A DNA stretch of 64,000 nt from an uncultured Oscillospiraceae bacterium (lineage in GTDB: Bacteria > Bacillota > Clostridia > Oscillospirales > Oscillospiraceae): assembly GCA_934659425.1 (NCBI GenBank), contig CAKUHU010000002.1, positions 145,897 to 209,896 of the forward strand, in the 5' to 3' direction. Under the pieces are notes generated by a model that ran no database searches, was not told the origin of the DNA, and worked only from the letters and a program-made list of their open reading frames with translations. Within the stretch, counting starts at the first letter, position 1, and the number at the start of each line of letters is the position of its first letter. This document shows, piece after piece, positions 1-7,631 of this stretch. Made by a program: the position numbers and the translations under genes.

Positions 1-2
1 AT

Positions 3-257
3 ATCATCTCCGATAAGCCCAATGAGATTGCCCAGGGCATCCTCCACGAGCTGGACCGGAGCGTGACCTATCTAAGTGGGGAGGGCGGCTACTCCGGCCA
101 ATCTAAGAAGGTGATCCTCTGTGCGTTTAAGCAGCGACAGATCGTGGCCATCAAGGAGATGGTGCGGCAGGTGGACCCGGAGGCTTTTATGATCGTTACC
201 GCCGCCCACGAAGTGCTGGGAGAGGGCTTTAAAAGCTACCGCCAAGATGATTTGTAA
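3..257 (+). CDS. C-terminal end of a YitT-family membrane protein (DUF2179 domain), partial
   Basis: The gene enters from the left edge with frame 3 open. Only the last 84 residues are present. They read as the cytoplasmic DUF2179 domain that ends YitT/YebE-type membrane proteins: a Ser-Gly-Gln-Ser-Lys-Lys turn, a hydrophobic strand with a central Cys, then an Ile-Lys-Glu helix and a Val-Thr-Ala-Ala-His-Glu-Val-Leu-Gly-Glu-Gly-Phe ending. The membrane part lies outside the window. The family's transported substrate is not established, so no function is assigned. It stops 45 bases before the first LUD gene. Confidence 0.75.
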   Translation: MISDKPNEIAQGILHELDRSVTYLSGEGGYSGQSKKVILCAFKQRQIVAIKEMVRQVDPEAFMIVTAAHEVLGEGFKSYRQDDL

Positions 258-302
258 GGAGTTATTTTATCTTGTCGATTTCATCAGAAAGAAGGTTTTA
301 CC

Positions 303-902
303 ATGCCAAATTGGGAGAAGGTCACTGAAAATCTGGAGAGTCGTGGCTTTGTTGTGAGGCGCTTTGCCACCGGAGAAGAGGCGGCGGCGTACATAGACAG
401 CCAGATCGACGCGAAGACGGTGGGGATGGGGGGCTCCGTTACCCTCCGGGATCTGGGGCTTTACGACCGCCTCTCTGCCCACAATACGGTCCATTGGCAC
501 TGGAGTGAGGAGGGCCCCGCCGCCCGGGAGGCCGCTTTTTTATCACAGGTCTATCTCACATCGGCAAATGGCCTGGCGGAGACGGGGGAACTCATCAACA
601 TCGACGGGGTGGGCAACCGGGTATCCGCTACCCTCTATGGCCATGAAGCGGTCTATTTTGTGGTGGGTGCCAACAAGATCGCCCCCGATGCCGATGCCGC
701 TTTGTGGAGGGCCCGGAACATTGCGGCCCCGAAAAACTGCCAAAGGCTGAGCATGAAGACCCCCTGCGCTGTTAGGGCAGATAGGTGCTATGACTGCAGC
801 AGTCCCGAGCGGGGATGCAACATCTTTGTGACCTTGTGGCGCAAGCCGAAGGGGATCGCCAAGGTGGAAGTGATACTGGTAGAGGAAGAGCTGGGATACT
901 AA
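303..902 (+). CDS. LUD-domain protein (LutC/YkgG-like, former DUF162), copy 1
   Basis: The 199-residue product has the LUD fold of lactate-utilisation proteins: a Val-Gly-Met-Gly-Gly-Ser-Val-Thr-Leu substrate-loop motif near residue 40, a Leu-Thr-Ser-Ala-Asn-Gly-Leu-Ala-Glu-Thr-Gly segment, and a Val-Val-Gly-Ala-Asn-Lys-Ile core. A C-terminal Cys-x3-Ala-x3-Cys-Tyr-Asp-Cys-(x7)-Cys cluster precedes Leu-Gly-Tyr. LutC-type proteins act with iron-sulfur subunits in L-lactate oxidation. Here there is no lutA or lutB neighbour, so the role is unknown; single LUD genes of this type are common in Clostridia. An AAGAAGG ribosome site lies nine bases before the ATG. A near-identical copy follows directly. 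Confidence 0.85.
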   Translation: MPNWEKVTENLESRGFVVRRFATGEEAAAYIDSQIDAKTVGMGGSVTLRDLGLYDRLSAHNTVHWHWSEEGPAAREAAFLSQVYLTSANGLAETGELINIDGVGNRVSATLYGHEAVYFVVGANKIAPDADAALWRARNIAAPKNCQRLSMKTPCAVRADRCYDCSSPERGCNIFVTLWRKPKGIAKVEVILVEEELGY

Positions 903-948
903 AGCGCCAAAAAACAGGAAAATAACAGACAGAAGGGTGGGCTTTTTG

Positions 949-1548
949 ATGCCGGATTGGGAGAAACTTACGAAGAATTTGGAGCGGCATGGCTTTGCCG
1001 TGAAGCGTTTTGCCACTGGGGAAGAGGCGGCGGCGTATATAGACAGCCAGATCGACGCCAAGACGGTGGGGATGGGGGGCTCCGTCACCCTCCGGGATCT
1101 GGGGCTTTACGACCGCCTTTCCGCCCACAATACGGTCTATTGGCATTGGAGCGAGGAGGGGACTGCCGCCCTGAAAGGGGCGGCAGCCGCCCAAGTCTAC
1201 CTTACATCGGTGAATGGCCTGGCAGAGACGGGGGAGCTTATCAACATCGATGGCACGGGAAACCGGGTGGCGGCCACCCTTTATAACCATGAGACGGTCT
1301 ATTTCGTGGTGGGGGTCAACAAGATCGCCCCCGACGCCGACGCCGCTTTGTGGCGGGCCCGGAACATTGCCGCGCCGAAGAACGCTCAGCGTTTGGGGGT
1401 CAAGACCCCCTGCGCTGTCCGGGGGGATAGGTGCTATGACTGCCGCAGCCCTGAGCGGATCTGCGGTGCGCTTGTGAGAATGCTCTACAAGCCCAAGGGG
1501 ATCGCCAAGGTGGAAGTGGTGCTGGTGGAGGAAGAACTGGGCTACTGA
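949..1548 (+). CDS. LUD-domain protein, copy 2 (tandem duplicate)
   Basis: This 199-residue LUD protein is a tandem duplicate of the preceding gene. The two match almost residue for residue through the Val-Gly-Met-Gly-Gly-Ser loop and the C-terminal cysteine cluster, and the DNA of the central part is also highly alike, so the duplication looks recent or kept homogeneous. An in-frame GTG exists at 937, but ATG 949 is preferred: AAGGGTGG (933-940) sits eight bases upstream and the N-terminus then aligns with copy 1. As for copy 1, no partner subunits are visible and the substrate is unknown. Confidence 0.85.
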   Translation: MPDWEKLTKNLERHGFAVKRFATGEEAAAYIDSQIDAKTVGMGGSVTLRDLGLYDRLSAHNTVYWHWSEEGTAALKGAAAAQVYLTSVNGLAETGELINIDGTGNRVAATLYNHETVYFVVGVNKIAPDADAALWRARNIAAPKNAQRLGVKTPCAVRGDRCYDCRSPERICGALVRMLYKPKGIAKVEVVLVEEELGY

Positions 1549-1572
1549 GACTGGGGAAAGGAGGCGGTGGAC

Positions 1573-2661
1573 GTGAAAAAAAGGGCGTTGGCTCTGGCCA
1601 TAGTCGGGGGTCTTGTCCTGACAGGGTGTGAGGCGATGCTGGAACGGTCCTATGGATCCACCGCCGTCCATGTGGATAAGCCCACCACCGCGGAGGACAC
1701 CTCCGTCCTCCGGGTGGAAAATTACCGGGAATTGCTCTCCGCTGTCTTGTACCTGGTCTCCCAGGGGGAGGAGGAGGGGACCATCCAGTTCCACAATTAC
1801 GCCGGAGAGGTGGAGACGGACCTGACCGCAGCCTGCCTGGAGGTGGCGGCGGAGGACCCATTGGGGGCCTATGCGGTGGACTACATCAAGCATGAGGTCA
1901 ACCGAGTGGTGTCCTATGACCAGGCGGTAGTGTCTATCCACTACCGACGCACGGCAGAGCAGATCCGCTCTATCGTCAACGTCACAGGGACCAGCGCCAT
2001 TCGCGCCGAGCTGCAGGAGGCTCTGGCCCAGTTTTCCTCTGAGGTGATCCTCCGGGTGGCCTACTTCTCTGAGGACGAGGGCTCCATCGCCCGGCTCATC
2101 CGGCAGGCCTATTATGATGTCCCCTATGCCGCCTTGGGAATGCCCCAGGCAGATATCACCATTTATCCAGATACCGGCAGCCAGCGGTTGGTAGAGATTT
2201 TGCTTACCTATCCGGAGAGCGAGGAGCAGCTGCGGGAGAAGAGCGAGGAGCTGCTGGCACGGGTGGCGAATATTTCCGCGGCCTACTGGGGGATGGAGCC
2301 CCGCGCTGCTGCTGCCCGGGCGGGGATCGAGCTGAAGCTTTACACCAGCTATGCCCCAGAGGGCGGAGCCACTGCCTACGCGGCTTTGCTGGGAGGCTCT
2401 GCCAACGCCGAGGGGATGGCGTTGGCGTATGCCTTGGTGTGCCAGCAGGCCGGGCTGACAGGCGAGGTGGTGGAGGGCACATATCAGGGTGAGGATTGGT
2501 TTTGGAACGCAGTCCAGTTTGCGGATGGAGAGCGGTTGTATATCGATCTGGCCATAGGGGGCGTGGTATTCCGCACTGCTGAGGAGTTCTCGGCGGACGG
2601 CTACCAGTGGCTGGATGGCCCTCCGGTGGAGAAAACAGAGGGAGAGGAGCAGAAAACGTGA
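1573..2661 (+). CDS. Lipoprotein with a degenerate transglutaminase-like domain
   Basis: The product (about 362 residues) starts with a lipoprotein signal: Lys-Lys-Arg, a hydrophobic core, and the lipobox Leu-Thr-Gly-Cys at about residue 15-18, so it should be anchored outside the membrane. GTG 1573 is chosen over GTG 1567 because AGGAGG (1559-1564) lies eight bases upstream. The C-terminal quarter resembles a transglutaminase-like fold (Glu-Gly-x-Ala-x-Ala-Tyr-x-Leu-x3-Gly-Leu-x-Gly-Glu-Val-Val, then Trp-Asn-Ala-Val, then Tyr-Ile-Asp-Leu). The usual catalytic Cys is Ala (codon 2407-2409) and the His before Trp-Asn is absent, so it is probably a binding or structural domain. It follows the LUD gene by 24 bases. 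Confidence 0.7.
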   Translation: MKKRALALAIVGGLVLTGCEAMLERSYGSTAVHVDKPTTAEDTSVLRVENYRELLSAVLYLVSQGEEEGTIQFHNYAGEVETDLTAACLEVAAEDPLGAYAVDYIKHEVNRVVSYDQAVVSIHYRRTAEQIRSIVNVTGTSAIRAELQEALAQFSSEVILRVAYFSEDEGSIARLIRQAYYDVPYAALGMPQADITIYPDTGSQRLVEILLTYPESEEQLREKSEELLARVANISAAYWGMEPRAAAARAGIELKLYTSYAPEGGATAYAALLGGSANAEGMALAYALVCQQAGLTGEVVEGTYQGEDWFWNAVQFADGERLYIDLAIGGVVFRTAEEFSADGYQWLDGPPVEKTEGEEQKT

Positions 2662-2670
2662 TAATTTTCC

Positions 2671-2699
2671 TTTACAAGGGGGAAAATTTGTGATATATT
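2671..2699 (+). promoter_or_regulatory. Predicted promoter of rpsO
   Basis: TTTACA (2671-2676) and TATATT (2694-2699) are separated by exactly 17 bases, close to the sigma-A consensus. The start would leave a leader of roughly 110 bases before the rpsO start. Confidence 0.7.
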
Positions 2700-2815
2700 G
2701 CTAAAGCGTGTAACCGTCCATTCGCTTGGAGATGGGGAAAGGCCTTGTATCAAGGGGGATTCACCCACCCATCCCTCAGCCCTTTGGACAGAAAATGAAG
2801 AAAGGTGGAACATCC

Positions 2816-3082
2816 ATGATTCGCAAAGACGAAAAGACGGCCGTGATCGAGGCCAACCGCACCCATCCCACAGATACCGGCTCTCCCGAGGTCCAGATCG
2901 CCATTCTGACCACCCGCATCAATGAGCTCACCGAGCATCTGCGGGTCCACATCCACGACAACCATTCCCGCCGCGGACTGTATAAGATGATCGGCAAGCG
3001 CCGCAAGCTGCTGGATTATCTGGCAAAGAAGGACATTGAACGTTACCGTGCTATCATCGCCAAGCTGGGCATTCGGAAGTAA
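2816..3082 (+). CDS. rpsO: Ribosomal protein S15
   Basis: The 88-residue product is a full-length S15, a primary 16S rRNA-binding protein of the 30S platform. Diagnostic segments are Thr-Gly-Ser-Pro-Glu-Val-Gln-Ile-Ala near residue 22, His-x6-Asp-Asn-His-Ser-Arg-Arg-Gly-Leu near residue 41, and Arg-Arg-Lys-Leu-Leu-Asp-Tyr-Leu. ATG 2816 is used because AAAGGTGG lies upstream and it gives the family's length; a longer in-frame start at 2726 does not fit the family. A putative hairpin and the pnp gene follow, the classic rpsO-pnp order. In several bacteria S15 represses its own translation by binding its leader; whether this leader does so cannot be judged by eye. Confidence 0.97.
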   Translation: MIRKDEKTAVIEANRTHPTDTGSPEVQIAILTTRINELTEHLRVHIHDNHSRRGLYKMIGKRRKLLDYLAKKDIERYRAIIAKLGIRK

Positions 3083-3093
3083 GAATTGGAAAT

Positions 3094-3122
3094 CAGGGTG
3101 GCGGGCTTGTCCCGCCACCCTG
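3094..3122 (+). terminator. Hairpin after rpsO, possible weak terminator
   Basis: Twelve-base perfect arms CAGGGTGGCGGG and CCCGCCACCCTG enclose a five-base loop. Only a short interrupted T tract follows, so it may be a partial terminator or a processing or stability hairpin between rpsO and pnp. Confidence 0.6.
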
Positions 3123-3149
3123 TTCCCCATTTAGCAGGAAGAAAACACT

Positions 3150-3244
3150 CTCTGCAAAAACCGCTGATTTAGCAGTTGGATCTGGGCCCCGCGACCCAAA
3201 CGCGGGACATGGATCCAAGTGCTAAAGAACGGGACTTTGCAGAG
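3150..3244 (+). promoter_or_regulatory. Long imperfect hairpin in the pnp leader
   Basis: Three nested arm pairs close a 95-base stem-loop just before the pnp ribosome site: CTCTGCAAA (3150-3158) with TTTGCAGAG (3236-3244); CCG (3161-3163) with CGG (3230-3232); and TTTAGCAGTTGGATC (3168-3182) with GATCCAAGTGCTAAA (3212-3226), which has one mismatch. A CCCGCG/CGCGGG hairpin sits in the loop. Its position and shape resemble the RNase III-cleaved leader stem through which E. coli PNPase controls its own mRNA. The pairing is seen; the function is inferred by analogy. Confidence 0.6.
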
Positions 3245-3264
3245 GGAGAAGAAGGAGGACAAAC

Positions 3265-5406
3265 ATGTCAACCATTATCACCCATAAGCAATTCCCCAAT
3301 GAGCGCACCTACACCATGGATCTGTGCGGACGCCCCCTCTCCATCCAGGTGGGCAAGGTGGCCGAGCTGGCCTCCGCCTCCGCCATGGTCACTTATGGCG
3401 AGACCACCGTTATGGTGGCCGTTACCGCCGCACCACGCCCCCGGGATGGGGTGGACTTCTTCCCTCTGAGCGTGGACTTTGAGGAGAAGCTGTACGCCGT
3501 GGGCCGGATCCCTGGCTCCTTCCTCCGCAGGGAGGGGCAGCCCTCCCTGCCTGCCGTGCTGGCCAGCCGGGTCATCGACCGGTCCATCCGGCCCCTGTTC
3601 CCCTATGACTTCCGCAACGATGTGGTGGTGACCTGCACCGTGATGAGCCTGGACCGGGACTGCTCTCCTGAGGTCACCGCCATGATCGGTACCTCCGCCT
3701 GCCTGGCCATCTCCAACATCCCCTGGGCCGGCCCCATCGGCTGCCTGGAGATGGGCTATGTGGACGGACAGATCGTCTATAACCCCAACCAGGAGCAGAA
3801 GCACGCCTCCGTCCTGGACCTGACCGTGGCTGCCACCAAGGAGAAGGTCATCATGATCGAGGCCGGCGCTAAGGAGTTGCCCGATGACATCATGTACGAT
3901 GCCATTGTCAAGGCCCACGAGGAGATCCAGAAGCAGATCGAGCTCATCAACACCATGGTCTCCGAGATCGGCAAGGAGAAGATGACCTACGACCACGCCG
4001 CTTTCGATCAGGAGCTCTTCGACAAGATCGTTGCCGACTTCCTGCCCGAGGCCCAGGCCGCTATGGACACCGATGACAAGAACATCCGGGAAGAGCGCTG
4101 GAACGCCATGATTGAGAAGTGGCATGAGAAGTATCTGGAAGACCACCCCGATATGGATCAGTACCTGGAGGAGATCACCTACAAGTTCCAGAAGAAGATT
4201 GTCAAGGCTTGGCTGCTGGAGGGCCACCGGGTGGACGGCCGGCAGAAGAACGAGATCCGCCCGCTGGCCGCCGAGGTGGGCATCCTACCCCGGGTCCACG
4301 GCTCTGGCCTCTTTACCCGAGGCCAGACTCAGGTGCTCTCCATCTGTACGCTGAATACCCTGAGTGCCTGTCAGAAGCTGGACACCATCTGGGAGGAGGA
4401 AGAGGTGCGTTACATGCACCACTACAACTTCCCCGCCTACTCCACCGGCGAGGCCCGGGGCGCCCGGTCCACCAACCGCCGGGAGAAGGGACACGGCGCC
4501 TTGGCCCAGCGGGCCTTGGAGCCTGTCATCCCCAGCGCGGACGAGTTCCCCTACGCCATCCGCGTGGTGTCTGAGGTACTCTCCTCCAATGGCTCTACCT
4601 CCCAAGGCTCCATTTGCGGCTCCACCCTGGCCCTGATGGATGCCGGCGTGCCCATCAAGGCCCCCGTAGCCGGTATCTCCTGCGGTCTCATCCAGGATGA
4701 CGACGGCTCCTTCACCACCTTTATCGACATCCAGGGCGTGGAGGACTTCCACGGCGAGATGGACTTCAAGGTGGCCGGCACCAAGGCGGGCATCACCGCC
4801 ATCCAGATGGACATCAAAAACGACGGTTTGTCCCACGCCATCATCAAGGAGGCGCTGGACATCACCCGGGACGCCCGTTACGCCATCCTGGACGAGATCA
4901 TGCTGCCTTGTATCTCACGCCCCCGGGACGAGGTCTCCCCCTATGCCCCCAAGATGTTCAAGATGAAGATCGATGTGGATAAGATCCGGGAGGTCATCGG
5001 CTCCGGCGGCAAGGTGATCCAGAAGATTTGTGCCGAATCGGGGGCCAAGGTAGACGTGGAGGAGGACGGCACCATTTATATTTCCGGTGTGGACGCCTCT
5101 TCCTGCGACGCGGCCAAGAAGATGATTGAGACCATCGTCTTTGTCCCCGAGGTGGGGTCTCTCTACTACGGCAAGGTGGTCCGCATTATGCCCTTCGGCG
5201 CCTTCGTGGAGCTGGCCCCCGGCAAGGACGGTATGGTCCACATCTCCAAGCTGGCTGAGCACCGGGTGGAGAAGTGCGAGGATGTGGTCAACATCGGCGA
5301 CATGATTTGGGTGAAGGTCACCGAGATTGACGAGAAGGGCCGGGTCAACCTGAGCTATAAGGATGCCCTCCGGGAGATTAAGAATAACCCCGGGCTAAAG
5401 AAATAA
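3265..5406 (+). CDS. pnp: Polyribonucleotide nucleotidyltransferase (PNPase)
   Basis: This 713-residue enzyme degrades RNA 3' to 5' with phosphate and can add tails; it works as a trimer in mRNA turnover. All expected parts are present in order: a first RNase PH domain (with the Phe-Phe-Pro-Leu-Ser-Val-Asp-Phe segment and Arg-Glu-Gly-Gln-Pro-Ser motif), the helical linker, a second RNase PH domain (Asn-Arg-Arg-Glu-x-Gly-His-Gly; Ser-Asn-Gly-Ser-Thr-Ser-Gln-Gly-Ser), a KH domain around Val-Ile-Gly-Ser-Gly-Gly-Lys-Val-Ile, and a C-terminal S1 domain (Phe-Gly-Ala-Phe-Val-Glu). The start has an AAGGAGG site seven bases upstream. A strong terminator follows. Confidence 0.97.
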   Translation: MSTIITHKQFPNERTYTMDLCGRPLSIQVGKVAELASASAMVTYGETTVMVAVTAAPRPRDGVDFFPLSVDFEEKLYAVGRIPGSFLRREGQPSLPAVLASRVIDRSIRPLFPYDFRNDVVVTCTVMSLDRDCSPEVTAMIGTSACLAISNIPWAGPIGCLEMGYVDGQIVYNPNQEQKHASVLDLTVAATKEKVIMIEAGAKELPDDIMYDAIVKAHEEIQKQIELINTMVSEIGKEKMTYDHAAFDQELFDKIVADFLPEAQAAMDTDDKNIREERWNAMIEKWHEKYLEDHPDMDQYLEEITYKFQKKIVKAWLLEGHRVDGRQKNEIRPLAAEVGILPRVHGSGLFTRGQTQVLSICTLNTLSACQKLDTIWEEEEVRYMHHYNFPAYSTGEARGARSTNRREKGHGALAQRALEPVIPSADEFPYAIRVVSEVLSSNGSTSQGSICGSTLALMDAGVPIKAPVAGISCGLIQDDDGSFTTFIDIQGVEDFHGEMDFKVAGTKAGITAIQMDIKNDGLSHAIIKEALDITRDARYAILDEIMLPCISRPRDEVSPYAPKMFKMKIDVDKIREVIGSGGKVIQKICAESGAKVDVEEDGTIYISGVDASSCDAAKKMIETIVFVPEVGSLYYGKVVRIMPFGAFVELAPGKDGMVHISKLAEHRVEKCEDVVNIGDMIWVKVTEIDEKGRVNLSYKDALREIKNNPGLKK

Positions 5407-5416
5407 GAACTGTCTA

Positions 5417-5452
5417 ACGGCCGTCTCCTGTGATGGAGACGGCCGTTTTTTT
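5417..5452 (+). terminator. Terminator after pnp
   Basis: Perfect 12-base arms ACGGCCGTCTCC and GGAGACGGCCGT around a six-base loop are followed by a run of T. This is a canonical intrinsic terminator. Confidence 0.92.
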
Positions 5453-5475
5453 GAAAAGATGTGAGGCAGTACTCC

Positions 5476-5504
5476 TTGTATTTTCCTGTTTGATACGTTA
5501 TACT
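5476..5504 (+). promoter_or_regulatory. Predicted promoter of the 2-hydroxyacid dehydrogenase gene
   Basis: TTGTAT (5476-5481) and TATACT (5499-5504) are 17 bases apart. The start of transcription would fall about 45 bases before the chosen GTG start. Confidence 0.7.
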
Positions 5505-5559
5505 TTTACATATGAAAATCTTGCAAGATTGTGGCGTCTTGCATAGGGAGGAACAAGAA

Positions 5560-6540
5560 GTGAAAGTTATTCTGTTTGGCCAGGTGGGGCAGGCCAATTC
5601 CACCTGTAAAAAGCTGGAAGAGGAGTTGGGGATGGAGGTTGAGATCCACCAAGAGCCCCTGACCAAAGAAAATCTCCACCTGGTCCATGGATTTGATGCG
5701 CTGAATATTGATTACATGCCTATGAACGCCGATTTCCTGCAGGCTATCAAGGACACCGGGGTGAAGTATGTCTCTACCCGGTCAGTGGGCTACGATCTGA
5801 TCGACCTGGATGCGGCCAAACGGATCGGGCTGAAAATGGGCAACTCTTCTTACTCTCCCCACAATGTAGCGGAGTATACTGTTATGCTGATTCTGATGTG
5901 TGTGCGCAACGCGAAGCGGCATCTGGACGGCTATGTCTACCAGGATTTCTATACTCCGGATAAGCAGGGCAGAATGTTGGGAAATACTACGGTTGGTGTG
6001 CTGGGCACCGGCCGTATTGGCACCACGGTGATTCGTATCCTCCACGCTTTTGGCTGCAGGATCCTGGCCTACGACCTCTATCCCAATGAGGAAGTGAAGC
6101 AGTATGCCGAATATGTCGCTCTGGACACCCTTCTGGCCCAAAGCGACATAATCACTCTCCATATGCCTTCCACCAAGGAAAATCGCCATATGATCAACGC
6201 CGAGAGTGTGGCCAAAATGAAGAAGGGAGCTCTGCTGGTCAACACCGCCCGGGGCGCCCTGGTGGAGACCGATACTGTGCTGGAGGGGCTGGAGAGCGGT
6301 CAGCTGGGCGGGGCGGCTCTGGACGTGCTGGAGGAAGAGGTCCCCTATTATAAGAGAAACTGTGCCGGCGAGGTCATCAAAAGCCGCAGTATGAACGCTC
6401 TTCAGGGAATGCCCAACGTGATTCTCACCGGACACAACGCATGGAACACGGTGGATGCCTCAGATGAGACGCTGGAAAATTCTCTCCGGAGCTGCTATTG
6501 GGAACTGACTGGCCAGGAGAATCCCTATCGCTTGGTTTGA
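5560..6540 (+). CDS. D-2-hydroxyacid dehydrogenase (D-lactate dehydrogenase / VanH-like)
   Basis: The product reduces a 2-oxoacid with NADH (or the reverse); D-lactate dehydrogenase is the most likely activity. The Rossmann motif Gly-Thr-Gly-Arg-Ile-Gly lies near residue 150. The catalytic triad is Arg231 (Asn-Thr-Ala-Arg-Gly), Glu260 and His292 (Thr-Gly-His-Asn-Ala-Trp), with the 29- and 32-residue spacing known from D-lactate dehydrogenases. GTG 5560 is chosen over ATG 5512 because AGGGAGGA (5544-5551) sits eight bases upstream, giving 326 residues, the usual family length. It is monocistronic. Substrate (lactate, hydroxyisocaproate or other) cannot be fixed from sequence. Confidence 0.85.
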   Translation: MKVILFGQVGQANSTCKKLEEELGMEVEIHQEPLTKENLHLVHGFDALNIDYMPMNADFLQAIKDTGVKYVSTRSVGYDLIDLDAAKRIGLKMGNSSYSPHNVAEYTVMLILMCVRNAKRHLDGYVYQDFYTPDKQGRMLGNTTVGVLGTGRIGTTVIRILHAFGCRILAYDLYPNEEVKQYAEYVALDTLLAQSDIITLHMPSTKENRHMINAESVAKMKKGALLVNTARGALVETDTVLEGLESGQLGGAALDVLEEEVPYYKRNCAGEVIKSRSMNALQGMPNVILTGHNAWNTVDASDETLENSLRSCYWELTGQENPYRLV

Positions 6541-6567
6541 TACTGTGAGGATTTTAGCGGCAGAGCG

Positions 6568-6596
6568 TTGACGAAAGGGAAAAAATACTATAAAAT
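6568..6596 (+). promoter_or_regulatory. Predicted promoter of the crotonase gene
   Basis: TTGACG (6568-6573) and TAAAAT (6591-6596) are 17 bases apart, about 70 bases before the crotonase start codon. Confidence 0.65.
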
Positions 6597-6669
6597 GAGA
6601 CGCAGGAAGCAGCTTGGATATATAGGCTGAAAAAGTACATCACATTGACCAGTAGGAGGTAGTATTCCG

Positions 6670-7449
6670 ATGAACAATTTGCTTTTGGAAGTAAAGGACG
6701 GCGTGGCCGTCATCAGCATCAACCGCCCCCAGGCCTTGAATGCCCTGAACAGCGAGACCCTCATCGAACTGGACGCCTGTGTCAGCGAAGTGGAGAAGAA
6801 TGATGACGTAAAGGTGGTCATTCTCACCGGAGCTGGGGAGAAGTCTTTTGTGGCCGGAGCGGACATCGGCGAGATGCTGCCTCTGACCGCCGTGGAGGGC
6901 AAGGCTTTTGGACGTCTGGGCAACGACGTGTTTTTGAAGATCGAGCGGCTTTCCAAGCCCGTGATCGCTGCGGTGAACGGCTTCGCTCTGGGCGGCGGCT
7001 GTGAGCTGGCGATGTCCTGTGACATCCGCCTGGCCAGCGAGAAGGCCAAGTTCGGCCAGCCCGAGGTGGGCCTGGGCATCACCCCCGGTTTCGGAGGCAC
7101 TCAGCGTTTGGCCCGCATTGTGGGTACCGGCAAGGCCATGGAGCTGATTCTCACCGCCAAGACCATCAACGCCGCCGAGGCGGAAAAGATCGGCCTTGTG
7201 AATGCCGTCTATCCTCCGGAGGAGCTGATGGATAAGGCGGTTGAGATGGCCAAGGCCATCGCCGCCAACGCCCAGATCGCTGTCCGGGAGTGCAAGGCTT
7301 GTATCCGCCGGGGCATCCAGACGGATATTGACACCGGCATCGCTTACGAGACCGAGGCCTTTGGCCTGTGCTTCTCCACTGCCGACCAGAAGGAGGGCAT
7401 GTCCGCCTTCGTGGAAAAGCGCAAGGAGAAGAACTTCATCGGCAAATAA
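6670..7449 (+). CDS. crt: Enoyl-CoA hydratase / 3-hydroxybutyryl-CoA dehydratase (crotonase)
   Basis: The 259-residue product is a full-length crotonase that hydrates or dehydrates short enoyl-CoA. The oxyanion-hole segments Ala-Gly-Ala-Asp-Ile and Leu-Gly-Gly-Gly-Cys-Glu-Leu are present, as are both catalytic glutamates (Glu112 and Glu132, 20 residues apart as in the rat enzyme), and Gly-Phe-Gly-Gly-Thr-Gln-Arg-Leu follows. In butyrate-forming Clostridia this protein converts 3-hydroxybutyryl-CoA to crotonyl-CoA. No thl, hbd or bcd genes are adjacent, so the pathway is inference. It has its own promoter and terminator and is a single-gene unit. AGGAGGTAGT lies upstream of the ATG. Confidence 0.85.
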   Translation: MNNLLLEVKDGVAVISINRPQALNALNSETLIELDACVSEVEKNDDVKVVILTGAGEKSFVAGADIGEMLPLTAVEGKAFGRLGNDVFLKIERLSKPVIAAVNGFALGGGCELAMSCDIRLASEKAKFGQPEVGLGITPGFGGTQRLARIVGTGKAMELILTAKTINAAEAEKIGLVNAVYPPEELMDKAVEMAKAIAANAQIAVRECKACIRRGIQTDIDTGIAYETEAFGLCFSTADQKEGMSAFVEKRKEKNFIGK

Positions 7450-7467
7450 ACGAAAAGCTTGTCTGAA

Positions 7468-7501
7468 AAAATGGGGACGGCAGTTTTGCCGTCCCCATTT
7501 T
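7468..7501 (+). terminator. Terminator after crt
   Basis: Fifteen-base perfect arms beginning AAAATGGGGACGGCA enclose a four-base GTTT loop, and the 3' arm ends in TTTT. The A-rich 5' side makes it potentially bidirectional. Confidence 0.85.
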
Positions 7502-7554
7502 GCGGTTTGAGGAGGGGGGGCTTGTCCCTGCCTCTGGTATCATGTGTCCCTTTA

Positions 7555-7563
7555 TGGTATAAT
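7555..7563 (+). promoter_or_regulatory. Extended -10 promoter of the GTPase-nuclease gene
   Basis: TGG-TATAAT forms an extended -10 element. No good -35 hexamer is seen at 16-18 bases. It leaves a leader of about 60 bases. Confidence 0.5.
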
Positions 7564-7631
7564 ACTCTCAAAGCGCGGCCCTTGCGCCGCCCGACACCAG
7601 CGGGATAGGAAAGGGAAAGGAGGACTGCTCT

